Below, one piece after another: positions 1 through 8,926 of a stretch of 64,000 nucleotides of DNA. Origin of the DNA: Thiopseudomonas alkaliphila (lineage in GTDB: Bacteria > Pseudomonadota > Gammaproteobacteria > Pseudomonadales > Pseudomonadaceae); the NCBI RefSeq assembly GCF_001267175.1, contig NZ_CP012358.1, forward strand, positions 2,231,001-2,295,000, given 5' to 3'. Position numbers and translations under genes: made by a program. The notes under the pieces were generated by a model. It ran no database searches. It was not told the DNA's origin and was given only the letters and a program-made list of their open reading frames with translations. Each line of letters begins with the position of its first letter. Within the stretch, counting starts at the first letter, position 1.

Positions 1-310
1 GCTGAGTGGCTGGACCTACTTTAACAATGGGGTTTCCATGGGCATCATGAAAGTGAACAGCGCGCACATCATGATTACCTAATATCTGTTGGGCTAAGAT
101 ATGTAAGGTTTCAGTATCTTTCTGGGCTAATGCTACATTGCTTAATCGAGCGGTTTGCTCAGCAATAATGTAGGAGCGCTGCATTAATTGGGCTTCTGCT
201 TGATTAACCAGCATCCAAATAAAGCCAACACCTAGGCTCATAGCTAGTAAAGCAGCAGGGAGTAAAGTGAAATACAGTACACGACTTTTGAGATTCAAGC
301 GGCTGAGCAC
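1..310 (-). CDS. gacS: GacS/BarA-type hybrid sensor histidine kinase, N-terminal part only
   Basis: Translating the minus strand from a GTG at 308-310 gives an open frame of about 103 codons that runs off the left edge of the window. It begins VLSRLNLKSRVLYF and has a hydrophobic first transmembrane segment (about residues 13-37). A periplasmic stretch follows, including QRSYIIAEQTARL and QQILGNHDVRAVHF. This matches the N terminus of Pseudomonas GacS: short cytoplasmic tail, TM1, then a periplasmic sensor region starting around LLQRGEMIAEQ. An AGGA Shine-Dalgarno lies 8 bases upstream of the GTG. GacS divergent from cysM-rlmD-relA is the Pseudomonas arrangement. GacS phosphorylates GacA, which is encoded at 26.2-26.8 kb. 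The kinase, receiver and HPt domains are outside the window, so full function is inferred from the N terminus and synteny. Confidence 0.82.
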   Translation of the reverse strand, partial: MLSRLNLKSRVLYFTLLPAALLAMSLGVGFIWMLVNQAEAQLMQRSYIIAEQTARLSNVALAQKDTETLHILAQQILGNHDVRAVHFHDAHGNPIVKVGPATQ

Positions 311-456
311 AGACTTATTCCTAGTTGCGACTAAATGAGATAAAATCAAGGTGTTTATACGGTTTGGTTATAAGTGGCCGATAAGTGACATTATCAGTTA
401 AAGCAATTAGGCGGTATTATGCCTGAATTATTTATTAGCAGATTTAGAAATCGACC

Positions 457-1341
457 ATGAAAACTACCTATCCTACCGTAGCCGACTATGTGGGACAGAC
501 CCCTTTAGTGCGTTTGCAGCGCTTGCCAGGTCAAACCAGCAACACCTTATTAGTAAAGTTAGAAGGTAACAATCCTGCAGGATCAGTTAAAGATCGTCCT
601 GCGTTGTCGATGATTGAGCATGCAGAGCGTGCGGGTAACATTGCACCGGGGGATACCTTAATTGAAGCCACCTCAGGCAATACAGGGATTGCCCTAGCAA
701 TGGTGGCGGCAATTAAAGGTTATCGTATGGTGTTAATCATGCCGGATAACTCCACTGCCGAGCGCAAAGCTTCAATGAGTGCCTACGGTGCTGAGTTGAT
801 CTTGGTTGAAAGTATGGAAGCAGCGCGGGACTTAGCCCTAGAGATGCAAGCTAAAGGGCAGGGTAAGGTGTTAAATCAATTTGCCAATCCGGATAATCCA
901 TGCGCGCATTATCTGAGTACTGGCCCTGAAATTTGGCAGCAAACCGACGGGCAGATTACCCACTTTATTAGCTCGATGGGCACCACTGGCACCATTATGG
1001 GGGTGTCGCGCTATTTAAAAGAACAAAATCCACAAGTACAGATTGTGGGTTTGCAACCCACCGAAGGGGCTTCTATTCCAGGTATTCGCCGCTGGGCTCC
1101 AGAGTATTTGCCAGAAATTTTTGAGCCAGCACGGGTAGATCAAGTGGTCGATATGAGCCAAGAGCGTGCTGAAGAGTGTATGCGTCGTTTAGCTCGTGAA
1201 GAAGGCATCTTCTGTGGCGTATCTTCTGGTGGTGCGGTTGCTGCTATGCTCGACTTATCCGAACAGCTAGAAAATGCAGTGTTGGTGGCGATTATTTGTG
1301 ATCGTGGTGACCGTTATCTATCCAGCGGTTTATTTGCATGA
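457..1341 (+). CDS. cysM: Cysteine synthase B (O-acetylserine sulfhydrylase B)
   Basis: PLP-dependent enzyme that makes cysteine from O-acetylserine and sulfide; the CysM isoform can also use thiosulfate. The 294-residue length is typical. Visible motifs are the PLP lysine in NPAGSVKDRPAL (K45), the substrate loop TSGNTGIAL (72-80) and the C-terminal SSGGAV phosphate-binding turn. The CysM-type segment GIRRWAPEYLPEIFE distinguishes it from CysK. Its last four bases overlap the start of rlmD, so the two are probably co-transcribed. A link to the thiosulfate-oxidising genes at 6.5-8.2 kb is possible only in the sense that CysM can assimilate thiosulfate; nothing in the sequence shows shared control. 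Confidence 0.95.
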   Translation: MKTTYPTVADYVGQTPLVRLQRLPGQTSNTLLVKLEGNNPAGSVKDRPALSMIEHAERAGNIAPGDTLIEATSGNTGIALAMVAAIKGYRMVLIMPDNSTAERKASMSAYGAELILVESMEAARDLALEMQAKGQGKVLNQFANPDNPCAHYLSTGPEIWQQTDGQITHFISSMGTTGTIMGVSRYLKEQNPQVQIVGLQPTEGASIPGIRRWAPEYLPEIFEPARVDQVVDMSQERAEECMRRLAREEGIFCGVSSGGAVAAMLDLSEQLENAVLVAIICDRGDRYLSSGLFA

Positions 1342-2702
1342 GTCAGGGTAAAGGCGGTTTACGCTTTCAGCCAGCAGGTGGCGCTAGGCAGGCCAAAATA
1401 CCCGTGGGGAAAAAACAAACGTTGCGCATTGAGCGCTTAGCCCACGATGGCCGCGGAATCGCTTTTGAGCAAGGGCGTACGTGGTTTGTAGCTGGCGCTT
1501 TGCCAGAAGAGCAGGTGCGAGCTGAGGTCTTAGCGGTGCGCAGTAAGGTTGTTGAGGCCAGAGCGGATCAAGTGTTAGCGGCTAGCCCGCAGCGTCAGGC
1601 TGCTTTTTGTCCACACTATGGCGTCTGTGGCGGCTGTACCTTGCAGCATTTATCCAGTGAGCAGCAGCTCATCTTTAAACAGCAAGCAGTACAGGAGTTA
1701 TTGGCGAAAGAAGGGCTACAGCATTTGCCTTGGCAGCCAGCTATTACTGGGGCGGCTCAAGGCTATCGACGAAGAGCGCGGATAGCCTTGTATTTTTCAC
1801 GTAAAACGCGTCAGCTTCAGGTTGGGTTTCGTGCTCTAGGCAGCACGCAGATTATCGCGATTGATAATTGCTCGATCTTAGAGCCAGCACTGCAGCAGCT
1901 ATATCAAGCCTTGCTGCCGATATTACAGCAGCTAAAACAGCCAGAAGTATTAGGTCATTTAGAGCTATTTAGCGGTGATCAGCTGGCATTCTTTTTACGT
2001 TTAGTTAAGCCCTTAGCTACTGCTGATCAGCAGCAACTAGAGCAGTTCGCTAAGCAGCAGCGCGTGCAGTTTTGGTGGCAGCTTGAGGCTGAACCAGTAC
2101 TAGCTGCAGAGAGTGGATCCAGTCCTGATTTAAGCTTTGCTGTAGAGCCAGGCAACCTACATTTGCAGTGGCGTCCGGGGGATTTTATCCAAGTGAATGC
2201 CGAAGTGAATCAGCAGATGATTCAGCAGGCGCTGGAGTGGTTAGAGTTAACGCCTAACAGTAAGGTTTTAGATTTGTTTTGTGGGCTGGGTAACTTTTCA
2301 TTGTCCTTGGCGCAGCGGGCAAAACAGGTGCTAGGTATTGAAGGGGCAGCGGCCATGGTGGCGCGTGCAGCAGACAATGCTGTACGCAATGGATTGACGA
2401 ATGTTGAGTTTATTCAGGCAGATTTAACGCAGCCATTATCTGTGCAATTACATCGAGCCGACTTTGATCGCATCTTACTTGATCCGCCGCGAGAAGGGGC
2501 TTATGAGTTGGTGCAGTCGTTAGCCGAGTTTAAGGCAGCCAACATTGTCTATGTGTCTTGTAATCCAGCCACTTTAGCCCGAGATGCAGCAGTCTTAGTG
2601 CAGCACGGGTATACTTTGCACAAAATTAGCGTGATGAATATGTTCCCGCAAACGGGGCACATTGAAACCATGGTGTCCTTTCGCTTGTCCGAGCACACCT
2701 AG
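1338..2702 (+). CDS. rlmD: 23S rRNA (uracil-1939-C5) methyltransferase RlmD
   Basis: Methylates U1939 of 23S rRNA using S-adenosylmethionine. The 454 residues contain an N-terminal TRAM RNA-binding domain (about 23-82) and a 4Fe-4S site with C91, C97 and C100 in CPHYGVCGGC plus a later cysteine in IDNCSILE. A Rossmann methyltransferase core has the SAM loop DLFCGLGNFSLSL. The catalytic cysteine region is YVSCNPATLARD. The start codon overlaps the end of cysM (ATGA), indicating translational coupling. The order cysM-rlmD-relA is that of Pseudomonas. Confidence 0.95.
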   Translation: MSQGKGGLRFQPAGGARQAKIPVGKKQTLRIERLAHDGRGIAFEQGRTWFVAGALPEEQVRAEVLAVRSKVVEARADQVLAASPQRQAAFCPHYGVCGGCTLQHLSSEQQLIFKQQAVQELLAKEGLQHLPWQPAITGAAQGYRRRARIALYFSRKTRQLQVGFRALGSTQIIAIDNCSILEPALQQLYQALLPILQQLKQPEVLGHLELFSGDQLAFFLRLVKPLATADQQQLEQFAKQQRVQFWWQLEAEPVLAAESGSSPDLSFAVEPGNLHLQWRPGDFIQVNAEVNQQMIQQALEWLELTPNSKVLDLFCGLGNFSLSLAQRAKQVLGIEGAAAMVARAADNAVRNGLTNVEFIQADLTQPLSVQLHRADFDRILLDPPREGAYELVQSLAEFKAANIVYVSCNPATLARDAAVLVQHGYTLHKISVMNMFPQTGHIETMVSFRLSEHT

Positions 2703-2740
2703 GGTTTATTTACTGAAAGACGAAACAGGATTGCACAGCT

Positions 2741-4984
2741 ATGGTACAGGTGCGCGCAGATCAGCCTTTGTTGGCTAACGGGCGAATTGATTTATCCCGT
2801 TGGGTAGAGCAACTTTGCGAGTTTGATGACACTCTTGATCATCAAGCCTTGCTAGAGGCATGCGAGTTTGCCGAGCAAGTTGAGCATAAACAAGGCGCCA
2901 GTGATAAAAAGTGGAGTGAAGATAGCTCGAGCCTAAAAACTGGCTTAGAAATTGCGCAGATTTTAGTTGATCTCAAACTGGATCAAGAAACCTTAGTTGC
3001 TGGGATCTTGTACCGTGCGGTGCGTGAGGGCCAAGTGCAGCTAGCTGAAATTACCAGTCAGTTTGGCCCGGTAGTGGCTAAGTTGATTGATGGCGTATTG
3101 CGCATGGCAGCGATTAGCAACAGCATGAATCCGAAGGACTCAGTGGTACTAAATGCCCAGACTCAAGTCGAGAATCTGCGCAAAATGTTAGTCGCCATGG
3201 TGGATGATGTACGGGTAGCCCTGATTAAACTGGCAGAGCGTACCTGTGCGATTCGAGCGGTAAAAAATGCGCCAGAAGAAAAACGCTATCGAGTTGCCCG
3301 CGAAGTATTTGATATTTATGCGCCACTGGCCCATCGGTTGGGCATCGGTCATATCAAGTGGGAGCTGGAAGATCTTTCATTTCGTTACCTAGAGCCGGTG
3401 CAATATAAGCATATTGCCGGTCTCTTGCATGAGCGCCGAATTGACCGCGAGCAGTACATCAACGCGGTGATGGACGAGTTAAAGCAAGAGTTAGATAGCG
3501 CCGGCATTGAGGCTGAAATTAGCGGCCGAGTAAAGCATATCTACTCAATTTGGCGCAAAATGCAGAAAAAAGGGCTGCGTTTTAACGAAATTTATGATGT
3601 GCGGGCGGTACGGATTTTAGTCCCACAGGTACGTGACTGCTACACCGCGCTGGGCATTGTGCATAGTTTATGGCGCCATATTGCCCGCGAGTTTGATGAT
3701 TACATTGCCAACCCTAAAGAAAATGGTTATCGCTCCTTACATACCGCTGTGATCGGGCCAGAAGGTAAGGTGCTTGAAGTGCAAATCCGTACCCAAGCCA
3801 TGCATGAAGAAGCAGAGCTTGGTGTTTGTGCTCACTGGCGCTACAAAGGCACCGATGTGAAGGGCAATTCGGATCATTATGAAGAAAAAATTGCTTGGCT
3901 GCGTCAGGTGCTGGAATGGCATGAAGAGTTGGGTGACATTGGCGGTCTAGCTGAACAGCTGCGCGTAGATATTGAGCCGGACCGAGTGTATGTGTTTACG
4001 CCCGATGGTCATGCGATTGATTTGCCGAAGGGTTCTACTCCGCTAGATTTTGCGTACCGGGTACATACCGAAATTGGTCATAATTGCCGAGGGGCTAAGG
4101 TTAATGGGCGAATTGTACCGCTGACCTATAACCTGCAAACCGGTGAGCAGGTAGAGATTATTACCGGCAAAAATGGCTCTCCTAGCCGTGATTGGCTCAA
4201 CAGTAACTTGGGCTATGTCAATACCAGCCGTGCTCGGGCAAAAATTGTCCACTGGTTTAAATTGCAAGATCGCGATCAAAACGTAGTGGAAGGTAAGCAA
4301 ATGCTTGAGCGTGAGTTAACGCGATTGGCTTTGCTACCCGTTAACTTTGAGCGATTAGCTGAGCGCTGCAATTTAAAAAACAGTGAAGACCTGTTTGCCG
4401 CTATTGGTGCCGGTGATGTGCGGTTAACCCATGCGGTCAACTTAGCGCAGCAGTTAGTTGAGCCAAAAACGCCGACTGAGCCAGCGGTGCCTTTAATCCC
4501 ACGTAAACCAACCCAGCATGCCGGTAGTAAAGATGAGGTGCGAATTGAAGGGGTTGGCAACCTGATGACGCAAATGGCGGGTTGTTGTCAGCCGCTGCCG
4601 GGGGATGGCATTGTTGGCTATATCACCTTAGGACGCGGCGTTACTATTCACCGCCAAGATTGCGCTACCGCTTTGTTACTTGCCAGTAAAGAACCTGAAC
4701 GCATGATTCAAGTGAGCTGGGGCAGTGAGCCGGTACAAACCTATCCGGTGGATATTCAGATTCGTGCTTATGATCGTTCGGGCCTGCTGCGTGATGTGAC
4801 GCAGATTTTACTCAATGAAAAAGTGAACGTATTGGCGATGCAAACCCACGTCAATAAAGAAGAAAACCGCGTGCAAATTCAATTAACCATTGAAGTATCA
4901 GGGTTAGATAGCTTGGCGCGCTTGTTGGTGCAAATAGATGGCTTGCCGAACGTGATCGAGGCTCGTCGTCAGCGTTCATCCTAG
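2741..4984 (+). CDS. relA: GTP pyrophosphokinase RelA, (p)ppGpp synthetase I
   Basis: Ribosome-associated synthetase that makes (p)ppGpp when uncharged tRNA enters the A site. The 747-residue length matches RelA. Domain order: a degenerate HD-like domain (about 60-200), the synthetase domain with YRSLHTAVIGPEGKVLEVQIRT around residue 330, a TGS domain (about 405-470, VYVFTPDGHAIDLPKG), a zinc-finger region (AGCCQPLPGD, RQDCAT) and a C-terminal ACT domain. In the HD region the bifunctional SpoT-type HD..ED motif is replaced by LYRAVREGQ, so it should be synthetase-only. It sits 38 bases after rlmD and 26 before mazG, in a probable operon. Confidence 0.96.
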   Translation: MVQVRADQPLLANGRIDLSRWVEQLCEFDDTLDHQALLEACEFAEQVEHKQGASDKKWSEDSSSLKTGLEIAQILVDLKLDQETLVAGILYRAVREGQVQLAEITSQFGPVVAKLIDGVLRMAAISNSMNPKDSVVLNAQTQVENLRKMLVAMVDDVRVALIKLAERTCAIRAVKNAPEEKRYRVAREVFDIYAPLAHRLGIGHIKWELEDLSFRYLEPVQYKHIAGLLHERRIDREQYINAVMDELKQELDSAGIEAEISGRVKHIYSIWRKMQKKGLRFNEIYDVRAVRILVPQVRDCYTALGIVHSLWRHIAREFDDYIANPKENGYRSLHTAVIGPEGKVLEVQIRTQAMHEEAELGVCAHWRYKGTDVKGNSDHYEEKIAWLRQVLEWHEELGDIGGLAEQLRVDIEPDRVYVFTPDGHAIDLPKGSTPLDFAYRVHTEIGHNCRGAKVNGRIVPLTYNLQTGEQVEIITGKNGSPSRDWLNSNLGYVNTSRARAKIVHWFKLQDRDQNVVEGKQMLERELTRLALLPVNFERLAERCNLKNSEDLFAAIGAGDVRLTHAVNLAQQLVEPKTPTEPAVPLIPRKPTQHAGSKDEVRIEGVGNLMTQMAGCCQPLPGDGIVGYITLGRGVTIHRQDCATALLLASKEPERMIQVSWGSEPVQTYPVDIQIRAYDRSGLLRDVTQILLNEKVNVLAMQTHVNKEENRVQIQLTIEVSGLDSLARLLVQIDGLPNVIEARRQRSS

Positions 4985-5010
4985 TATTTGATGAGTGAGA
5001 GAAAATAACC

Positions 5011-5865
5011 ATGGCTTGTTTGTCTGCAGCCGAGCAGCGTTACCAGTTACAGGATTTGTTATATTTAATGCAGCGTTTACGGGATCCTGAGCACGGTTGC
5101 CCGTGGGATCTTAGGCAAGACTACGCCAGTATTGTGCCGCATACCTTAGAAGAGGCCTATGAGGTAGCAGATGTCATCGAGCGAGAGGCATGGAGTGAGT
5201 TGCCAGGCGAGCTAGGCGATTTGTTGTTTCAAGTGGTGTATTACGCCCAGTTTGCTAAAGAGCAACGGCGCTTTGAGTTTGCCGATGTGGTGCATAGCGT
5301 GACGGCAAAATTAGTACGCCGCCATCCCCATGTGTTTCCTGCAGGTACGCTGTATGGCGCGCAGGATGCGCCGCGTCTGAGCGAACGACAAATTAAGCAG
5401 CGCTGGGAGCAAATTAAAGCCGAAGAGCGTGCTGAGCGCGAAGCGCAGGCCGGCGAAAGAATTCCACAGCAGTTGTCCTTATTAGATGATATTCCTCAGG
5501 GGTTGCCTGCGCTTACTCGCGCGGTAAAATTACAAAAGCGTGCGGCCAGTGGTGGATTTGACTGGGACCAATTGCCCCCGGTATTTGCCAAGCTGCAAGA
5601 AGAAATCGCCGAGGTTGAGCAAGCAGTAAGAGCGCAGGATGCGACGGCAATTCAGGATGAAATCGGTGATGTACTTTTTAGTGTGGTTAACTTGGCTCGG
5701 CATTTATCGGTAGATCCTGAACAAGCCTTGCGTCAAGCGGGGAAAAAATTCGAGCAGCGTTTTCGTTCGGTTGAGCAGCAAGCAGAGGCGACAGGTAAAC
5801 GCCTGAGTGATTTTTCTTTAGTTGAATTAGAGGCGTTTTGGCAGTTAGCCAAGCAAGCGCAGTAA
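5011..5865 (+). CDS. mazG: Nucleoside triphosphate pyrophosphohydrolase MazG
   Basis: Hydrolyses NTPs/dNTPs to NMP and PPi; regarded as a house-cleaning enzyme that can also temper ppGpp levels. It has two MazG domains. The first (about 20-125) contains CPWDL, the metal-binding EEAYEV followed by ELGDLLFQVVYYAQ. The second (about 170-265) contains EEIAEVEQAV and DEIGDVLFSVVNLARHL. The 284-residue length is slightly longer than the E. coli protein because of an acidic/basic linker around residues 135-155. It follows relA directly, a pairing conserved in many gammaproteobacteria. Confidence 0.95.
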   Translation: MACLSAAEQRYQLQDLLYLMQRLRDPEHGCPWDLRQDYASIVPHTLEEAYEVADVIEREAWSELPGELGDLLFQVVYYAQFAKEQRRFEFADVVHSVTAKLVRRHPHVFPAGTLYGAQDAPRLSERQIKQRWEQIKAEERAEREAQAGERIPQQLSLLDDIPQGLPALTRAVKLQKRAASGGFDWDQLPPVFAKLQEEIAEVEQAVRAQDATAIQDEIGDVLFSVVNLARHLSVDPEQALRQAGKKFEQRFRSVEQQAEATGKRLSDFSLVELEAFWQLAKQAQ

Positions 5866-5892
5866 TACTATTTTTGGGTTGAGACAACGTTT

Positions 5893-6429
5893 ATGAGTTC
5901 TTTGCGTGATCAGTTATTAAAAGCCGGTTTAGTGAATCAAAAACAGGCGAAACAGGCAGAAAAACAGCAGCGCAAACAGCAGCGCTTAGTTAAAAAAGGG
6001 CAGGCTGAAGCGGATGTAACAGCACAAGAAATGGCACGTAAAGTTCAAGAAGAAAAAGCCTTGCGCGATCAAGAATTAAACCGCGAGCAGCAAGAAAAAG
6101 CCGAATTAAAAGCACGGCGTGCACAAATTAAGCAGCTGATCGAAAGTGCGCGTTTGCCTAAGTTTGAAGGGGATGATTTTTACAACTTTGTGGATAACAA
6201 AAAAGTAAAACGCATTGCAGTAAATGAGCTGGTGCGCAATAAGCTCAGTAATGGCAGCTTAGCCATTGTGAGTCATGGCGGTGGTTATGAAATTATTCCC
6301 CGTGAGGCGGCCGAGAAAATCGAGCAGCGTGACCCGCGGCGTATCCTATTACTCAATACCGCCACCAACGAAGTAGAGGCGGATGATCCTTACGCTGACT
6401 ATCAAATCCCCGATGATCTTATGTGGTAA
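5893..6429 (+). CDS. DUF2058 family protein (YaiL-like)
   Basis: A 178-residue, strongly charged protein. The N-terminal half (about 15-85) is a predicted coiled coil full of K, Q, E and R (QAKQAEKQQRKQQRLVKK). The C-terminal half is a compact domain with YNFVDNKKVKRIAV and DDPYADYQIPDDLMW at the very end, typical of DUF2058. E. coli YaiL copurifies with nucleoproteins, but no biochemical role is established. It starts 27 bases after mazG and is probably the last gene of the cysM-relA-mazG transcription unit. Family assignment is firm, function unknown. Confidence 0.85.
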   Translation: MSSLRDQLLKAGLVNQKQAKQAEKQQRKQQRLVKKGQAEADVTAQEMARKVQEEKALRDQELNREQQEKAELKARRAQIKQLIESARLPKFEGDDFYNFVDNKKVKRIAVNELVRNKLSNGSLAIVSHGGGYEIIPREAAEKIEQRDPRRILLLNTATNEVEADDPYADYQIPDDLMW

Positions 6430-6563
6430 TCAGTGTGAATTGCCAAGGCAGCTAACAGTTGATCTAAGCCCGCATGGAGTATAAGGAAATAGCTTATTAT
6501 TAATTAAGTTCTGCACGCTAGCTGCAGGCGAATAATGATAATGAGGAAAAAGGAGTGGTACGG

Positions 6564-7214
6564 ATGAAGGTGAAAAGTCAATTAACGACTGCCTTTGCAG
6601 CCCTGTTTTTAAGTATTACTGCTGCCCATGGACTTGAGGGTGACGCTAAAGCTGGGGAGCAAACTGCGGCAGTGTGTGTCGCTTGCCACCAAGCAGATGG
6701 CTCGGGAATGAATATTTCCGGTGGTGAGTCTTGGCCAAAGCTTGCTGGCGTCAATGCCAATTATCTGTACAAACAACTGGTGGATATTAAGGCGGGTAAA
6801 CGCCAAAGTCCGACCATGATGCCGTTTGTTGGCATGTTTGATGAGCAGCAGTTAAAAAATGTTTCTCTTTACTATAGCCAGCTGGCGCCTACTGCAGGTA
6901 AAGGTGGAGAAGATGCTAGCGATGAGCAGTTAGCCTTAGGTGAAAAGCTTGCAACCCAGGGCGACTGGGATCGTTATATTGTGCCCTGCAGTAGCTGTCA
7001 TGGCCCCGATAACTTAGGAGCAGGCGATCACTTTCCTGCTATTGCTGGCCAGCATGCAGGCTATATTTCCGATCAGTTACGGGCTTGGAAAAGTGGTAAG
7101 CGCGATAATGATCCGCAGCATTTAATGCTCGCCATTGCTGAGCGGATGACTGATGCCGATATTGATGCCGTTGCCAAATGGTTGTCACGTCAACCAGCAC
7201 AGTCAGCTAAGTAA
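6564..7214 (+). CDS. tsdB: Dihaem c4-type cytochrome, probable TsdB partner of thiosulfate dehydrogenase
   Basis: Signal peptide (about residues 1-23, ending AAHG) followed by two cytochrome c domains with haem motifs CVACH (38-42) and CSSCH (about 143-147). Each is followed by a Met ligand region (SPTMMPFVG; DPQHLMLAIA). The pattern is that of cytochrome c4 and of TsdB. I call it TsdB because the next gene, 14 bases downstream, is a TsdA. In Pseudomonas stutzeri TsdB is the electron acceptor of TsdA and passes electrons toward terminal oxidases. I chose the ATG at 6564 because AAGGAG lies 8 bases upstream; the GTG at 6555 overlaps that ribosome site. A generic cytochrome c4 remains possible. 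Confidence 0.8.
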   Translation: MKVKSQLTTAFAALFLSITAAHGLEGDAKAGEQTAAVCVACHQADGSGMNISGGESWPKLAGVNANYLYKQLVDIKAGKRQSPTMMPFVGMFDEQQLKNVSLYYSQLAPTAGKGGEDASDEQLALGEKLATQGDWDRYIVPCSSCHGPDNLGAGDHFPAIAGQHAGYISDQLRAWKSGKRDNDPQHLMLAIAERMTDADIDAVAKWLSRQPAQSAK

Positions 7215-7228
7215 GGGGGAATAACACG

Positions 7229-8239
7229 ATGAGTAATGTATTGATTAAGCGCAGCTTACCCTTAGCCATTGCGGCCAGTGTTTTTAGTTTAGGGGTGTAT
7301 GCCGCTGAAGCAGAGCCACGGATGCCGCTCAATATTCCGCAGCCTAAAGAAGGGGAATATGTACATGTACCGCCGACTATGGAAGATTTAGAAAAAGCGG
7401 ATATGCACCCAGAGCTAAAGCGTGTCATTAAGCGTGGGCATGACTTATTTGTTAATACGCAACAGCTACGTGGCAAAAATGTATTTAACAATATGAACTG
7501 TAACAGTTGCCACATGGGAGAAGGTCGTTTGCCTTTCGCAGGACCCGTTTGGCCAGCGGCAGTGGTACTACCAAACTATCGTCCGAAAAATGACCATGTG
7601 AATAATTTAGAGGAGCGTATCGCGGGCTGCTTCTCCTACTCAATGAACGGTAAACCACCCGAGTACGGCAGTGACGATATGGTGGCGCTGGCGACCTATC
7701 ATCAGTGGCTAGCCAAGGGGGTGCCGATTTATCAAGACGGTAAAACAATGTATGGTCGCGGCTACCCTAAGCTGCCTGAGCCAGAACAAAAAATGGATTA
7801 TGAGCGCGGTAAACAGGTTTACCAAGAAAACTGCAGCATTTGCCATGCTGAAAATGGTGAAGGCTTGGTCCAGAATGAGAAAGTAATCTTCCCTGCGGTT
7901 TGGGGAGATGGCTCTTATAACTGGGGGGCAGGCATTGCGCGACATTTTACCCTGTCTTCTTTTGTGAAGCACAATATGCCTTTGGGGCGTCCTAATAGCT
8001 TGACTGATCAGCAGGCGTGGGATGTGGCTTATTACATTAATAGCCAAGAACGTCCTCAAGAGCCACGTTACACAGGGGATGTTAAAGAAACCCGTCAGAA
8101 GTACCTAGACACCTTCCATACTCATACCAATTATGGGCTAGAGGTCAATGGCAAGCTGCTAGGGGATCATGATAACGTGGGCGAGAAGGATTTCTTAAAA
8201 CCTGATGCATTACGAGCACGTACTTATACTGCAGAATAA
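7229..8239 (+). CDS. tsdA: Thiosulfate dehydrogenase TsdA (tetrathionate-forming), dihaem cytochrome c
   Basis: Periplasmic enzyme that couples two thiosulfates to tetrathionate. It has a signal peptide ending near YAAEA (about 26) and two haem sites, CNSCH (91-95) and CSICH (202-206). C134 lies in the segment NNLEERIAGCFSYSMNG. In TsdA enzymes a cysteine in this context is the unusual axial ligand of the active-site haem 1. A Met ligand candidate for haem 2 is M251 in KHNMPLGRPN. Length 336. It forms a two-gene unit with the dihaem cytochrome upstream and is followed by a strong terminator. Haem motifs and Cys are seen directly; substrate identity is inferred from the family. Confidence 0.85.
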   Translation: MSNVLIKRSLPLAIAASVFSLGVYAAEAEPRMPLNIPQPKEGEYVHVPPTMEDLEKADMHPELKRVIKRGHDLFVNTQQLRGKNVFNNMNCNSCHMGEGRLPFAGPVWPAAVVLPNYRPKNDHVNNLEERIAGCFSYSMNGKPPEYGSDDMVALATYHQWLAKGVPIYQDGKTMYGRGYPKLPEPEQKMDYERGKQVYQENCSICHAENGEGLVQNEKVIFPAVWGDGSYNWGAGIARHFTLSSFVKHNMPLGRPNSLTDQQAWDVAYYINSQERPQEPRYTGDVKETRQKYLDTFHTHTNYGLEVNGKLLGDHDNVGEKDFLKPDALRARTYTAE

Positions 8240-8256
8240 GTACTGATTTTACCGAT

Positions 8257-8292
8257 AGCCTCTACTGGAAACAGTAGGGGCTTTTTTATTAA
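8257..8292 (+). terminator. Rho-independent terminator after tsdA
   Basis: The inverted repeat AGCCTCTACTG / CAGTAGGGGCT is separated by a GAAA-type loop and followed by a run of T. It ends the tsdBA unit. Confidence 0.85.
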
Positions 8293-8338
8293 GTCTGAAC
8301 AGCCTATTACACGAGGGTATTGCCCAAACGTTAAGCAC

Positions 8339-8370
8339 AAAAAAGCCGACTTTAAAAGTCGGCTTTTTAG
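8339..8370 (-). terminator. Terminator of rpsT (symmetric hairpin)
   Basis: AAAAAGCCGACTTT / AAAGTCGGCTTTTT forms a perfect stem flanked by A and T tracts, so it can end transcription from both sides. It lies 13 bases past the rpsT stop codon. Confidence 0.9.
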
Positions 8371-8382
8371 GAGTCACTTGAA

Positions 8383-8658
8383 TTAAGCGGCTGCTTGAGC
8401 GAGCTGCTTAACGCGCTCGTTCAGACGGCTCTTATGACGAGCTGCTTTATTCTTGTGCAGAATGCCTTTATCGGCCATACGGTCGATAACTGGAACGGCT
8501 TTTTTATAAGCGTCCTGGGCTTTCTCTAAATCTTTAGCATCGATGGCTTTGATTACATTTTTGATGTAGGTGCGCACCATTGAGCGTAAGCTGGCGTTGT
8601 GGCTGTTACGCTTCTCAGCCTGTTTGGCGCGTTTTCTGGCGGAAGGGCTGTTGGCCAC
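8383..8658 (-). CDS. rpsT: 30S ribosomal protein S20
   Basis: The 91-residue basic protein begins [17 protein letters not shown] and contains the long helical [13 protein letters not shown] and [13 protein letters not shown] segments that bind 16S rRNA. It is transcribed alone and divergently from murJ, the arrangement seen in E. coli and Pseudomonas. A GAGGAG-like ribosome site (plus strand CTCCTC near 8667) precedes the ATG. Confidence 0.97.
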   Translation of the reverse strand: MANSPSARKRAKQAEKRNSHNASLRSMVRTYIKNVIKAIDAKDLEKAQDAYKKAVPVIDRMADKGILHKNKAARHKSRLNERVKQLAQAAA

Positions 8659-8926
8659 AGTCGAACTCCTCGAAAAACAATTGGAATAAAATTAGGTCGC
8701 AAATGATGCCTATAGTTTTACGGCAAGTCAAGCAACTAACTGGTTTTAGCGATAAAAGCGCTGGAGGCGAACTTTTATAGCGGCTGCATTGTACCTGAAA
8801 CCTTGGCTGAATAAACACGTGCATGTGCTTATTTATCGATTTTTAGTGCACTTCGCCCTACAAGGGGCTGGTCGCTCTGCTAGCAAATGACTAAACTGAC
8901 GCACTTCCGAGGAGGCGAGATTCAGC

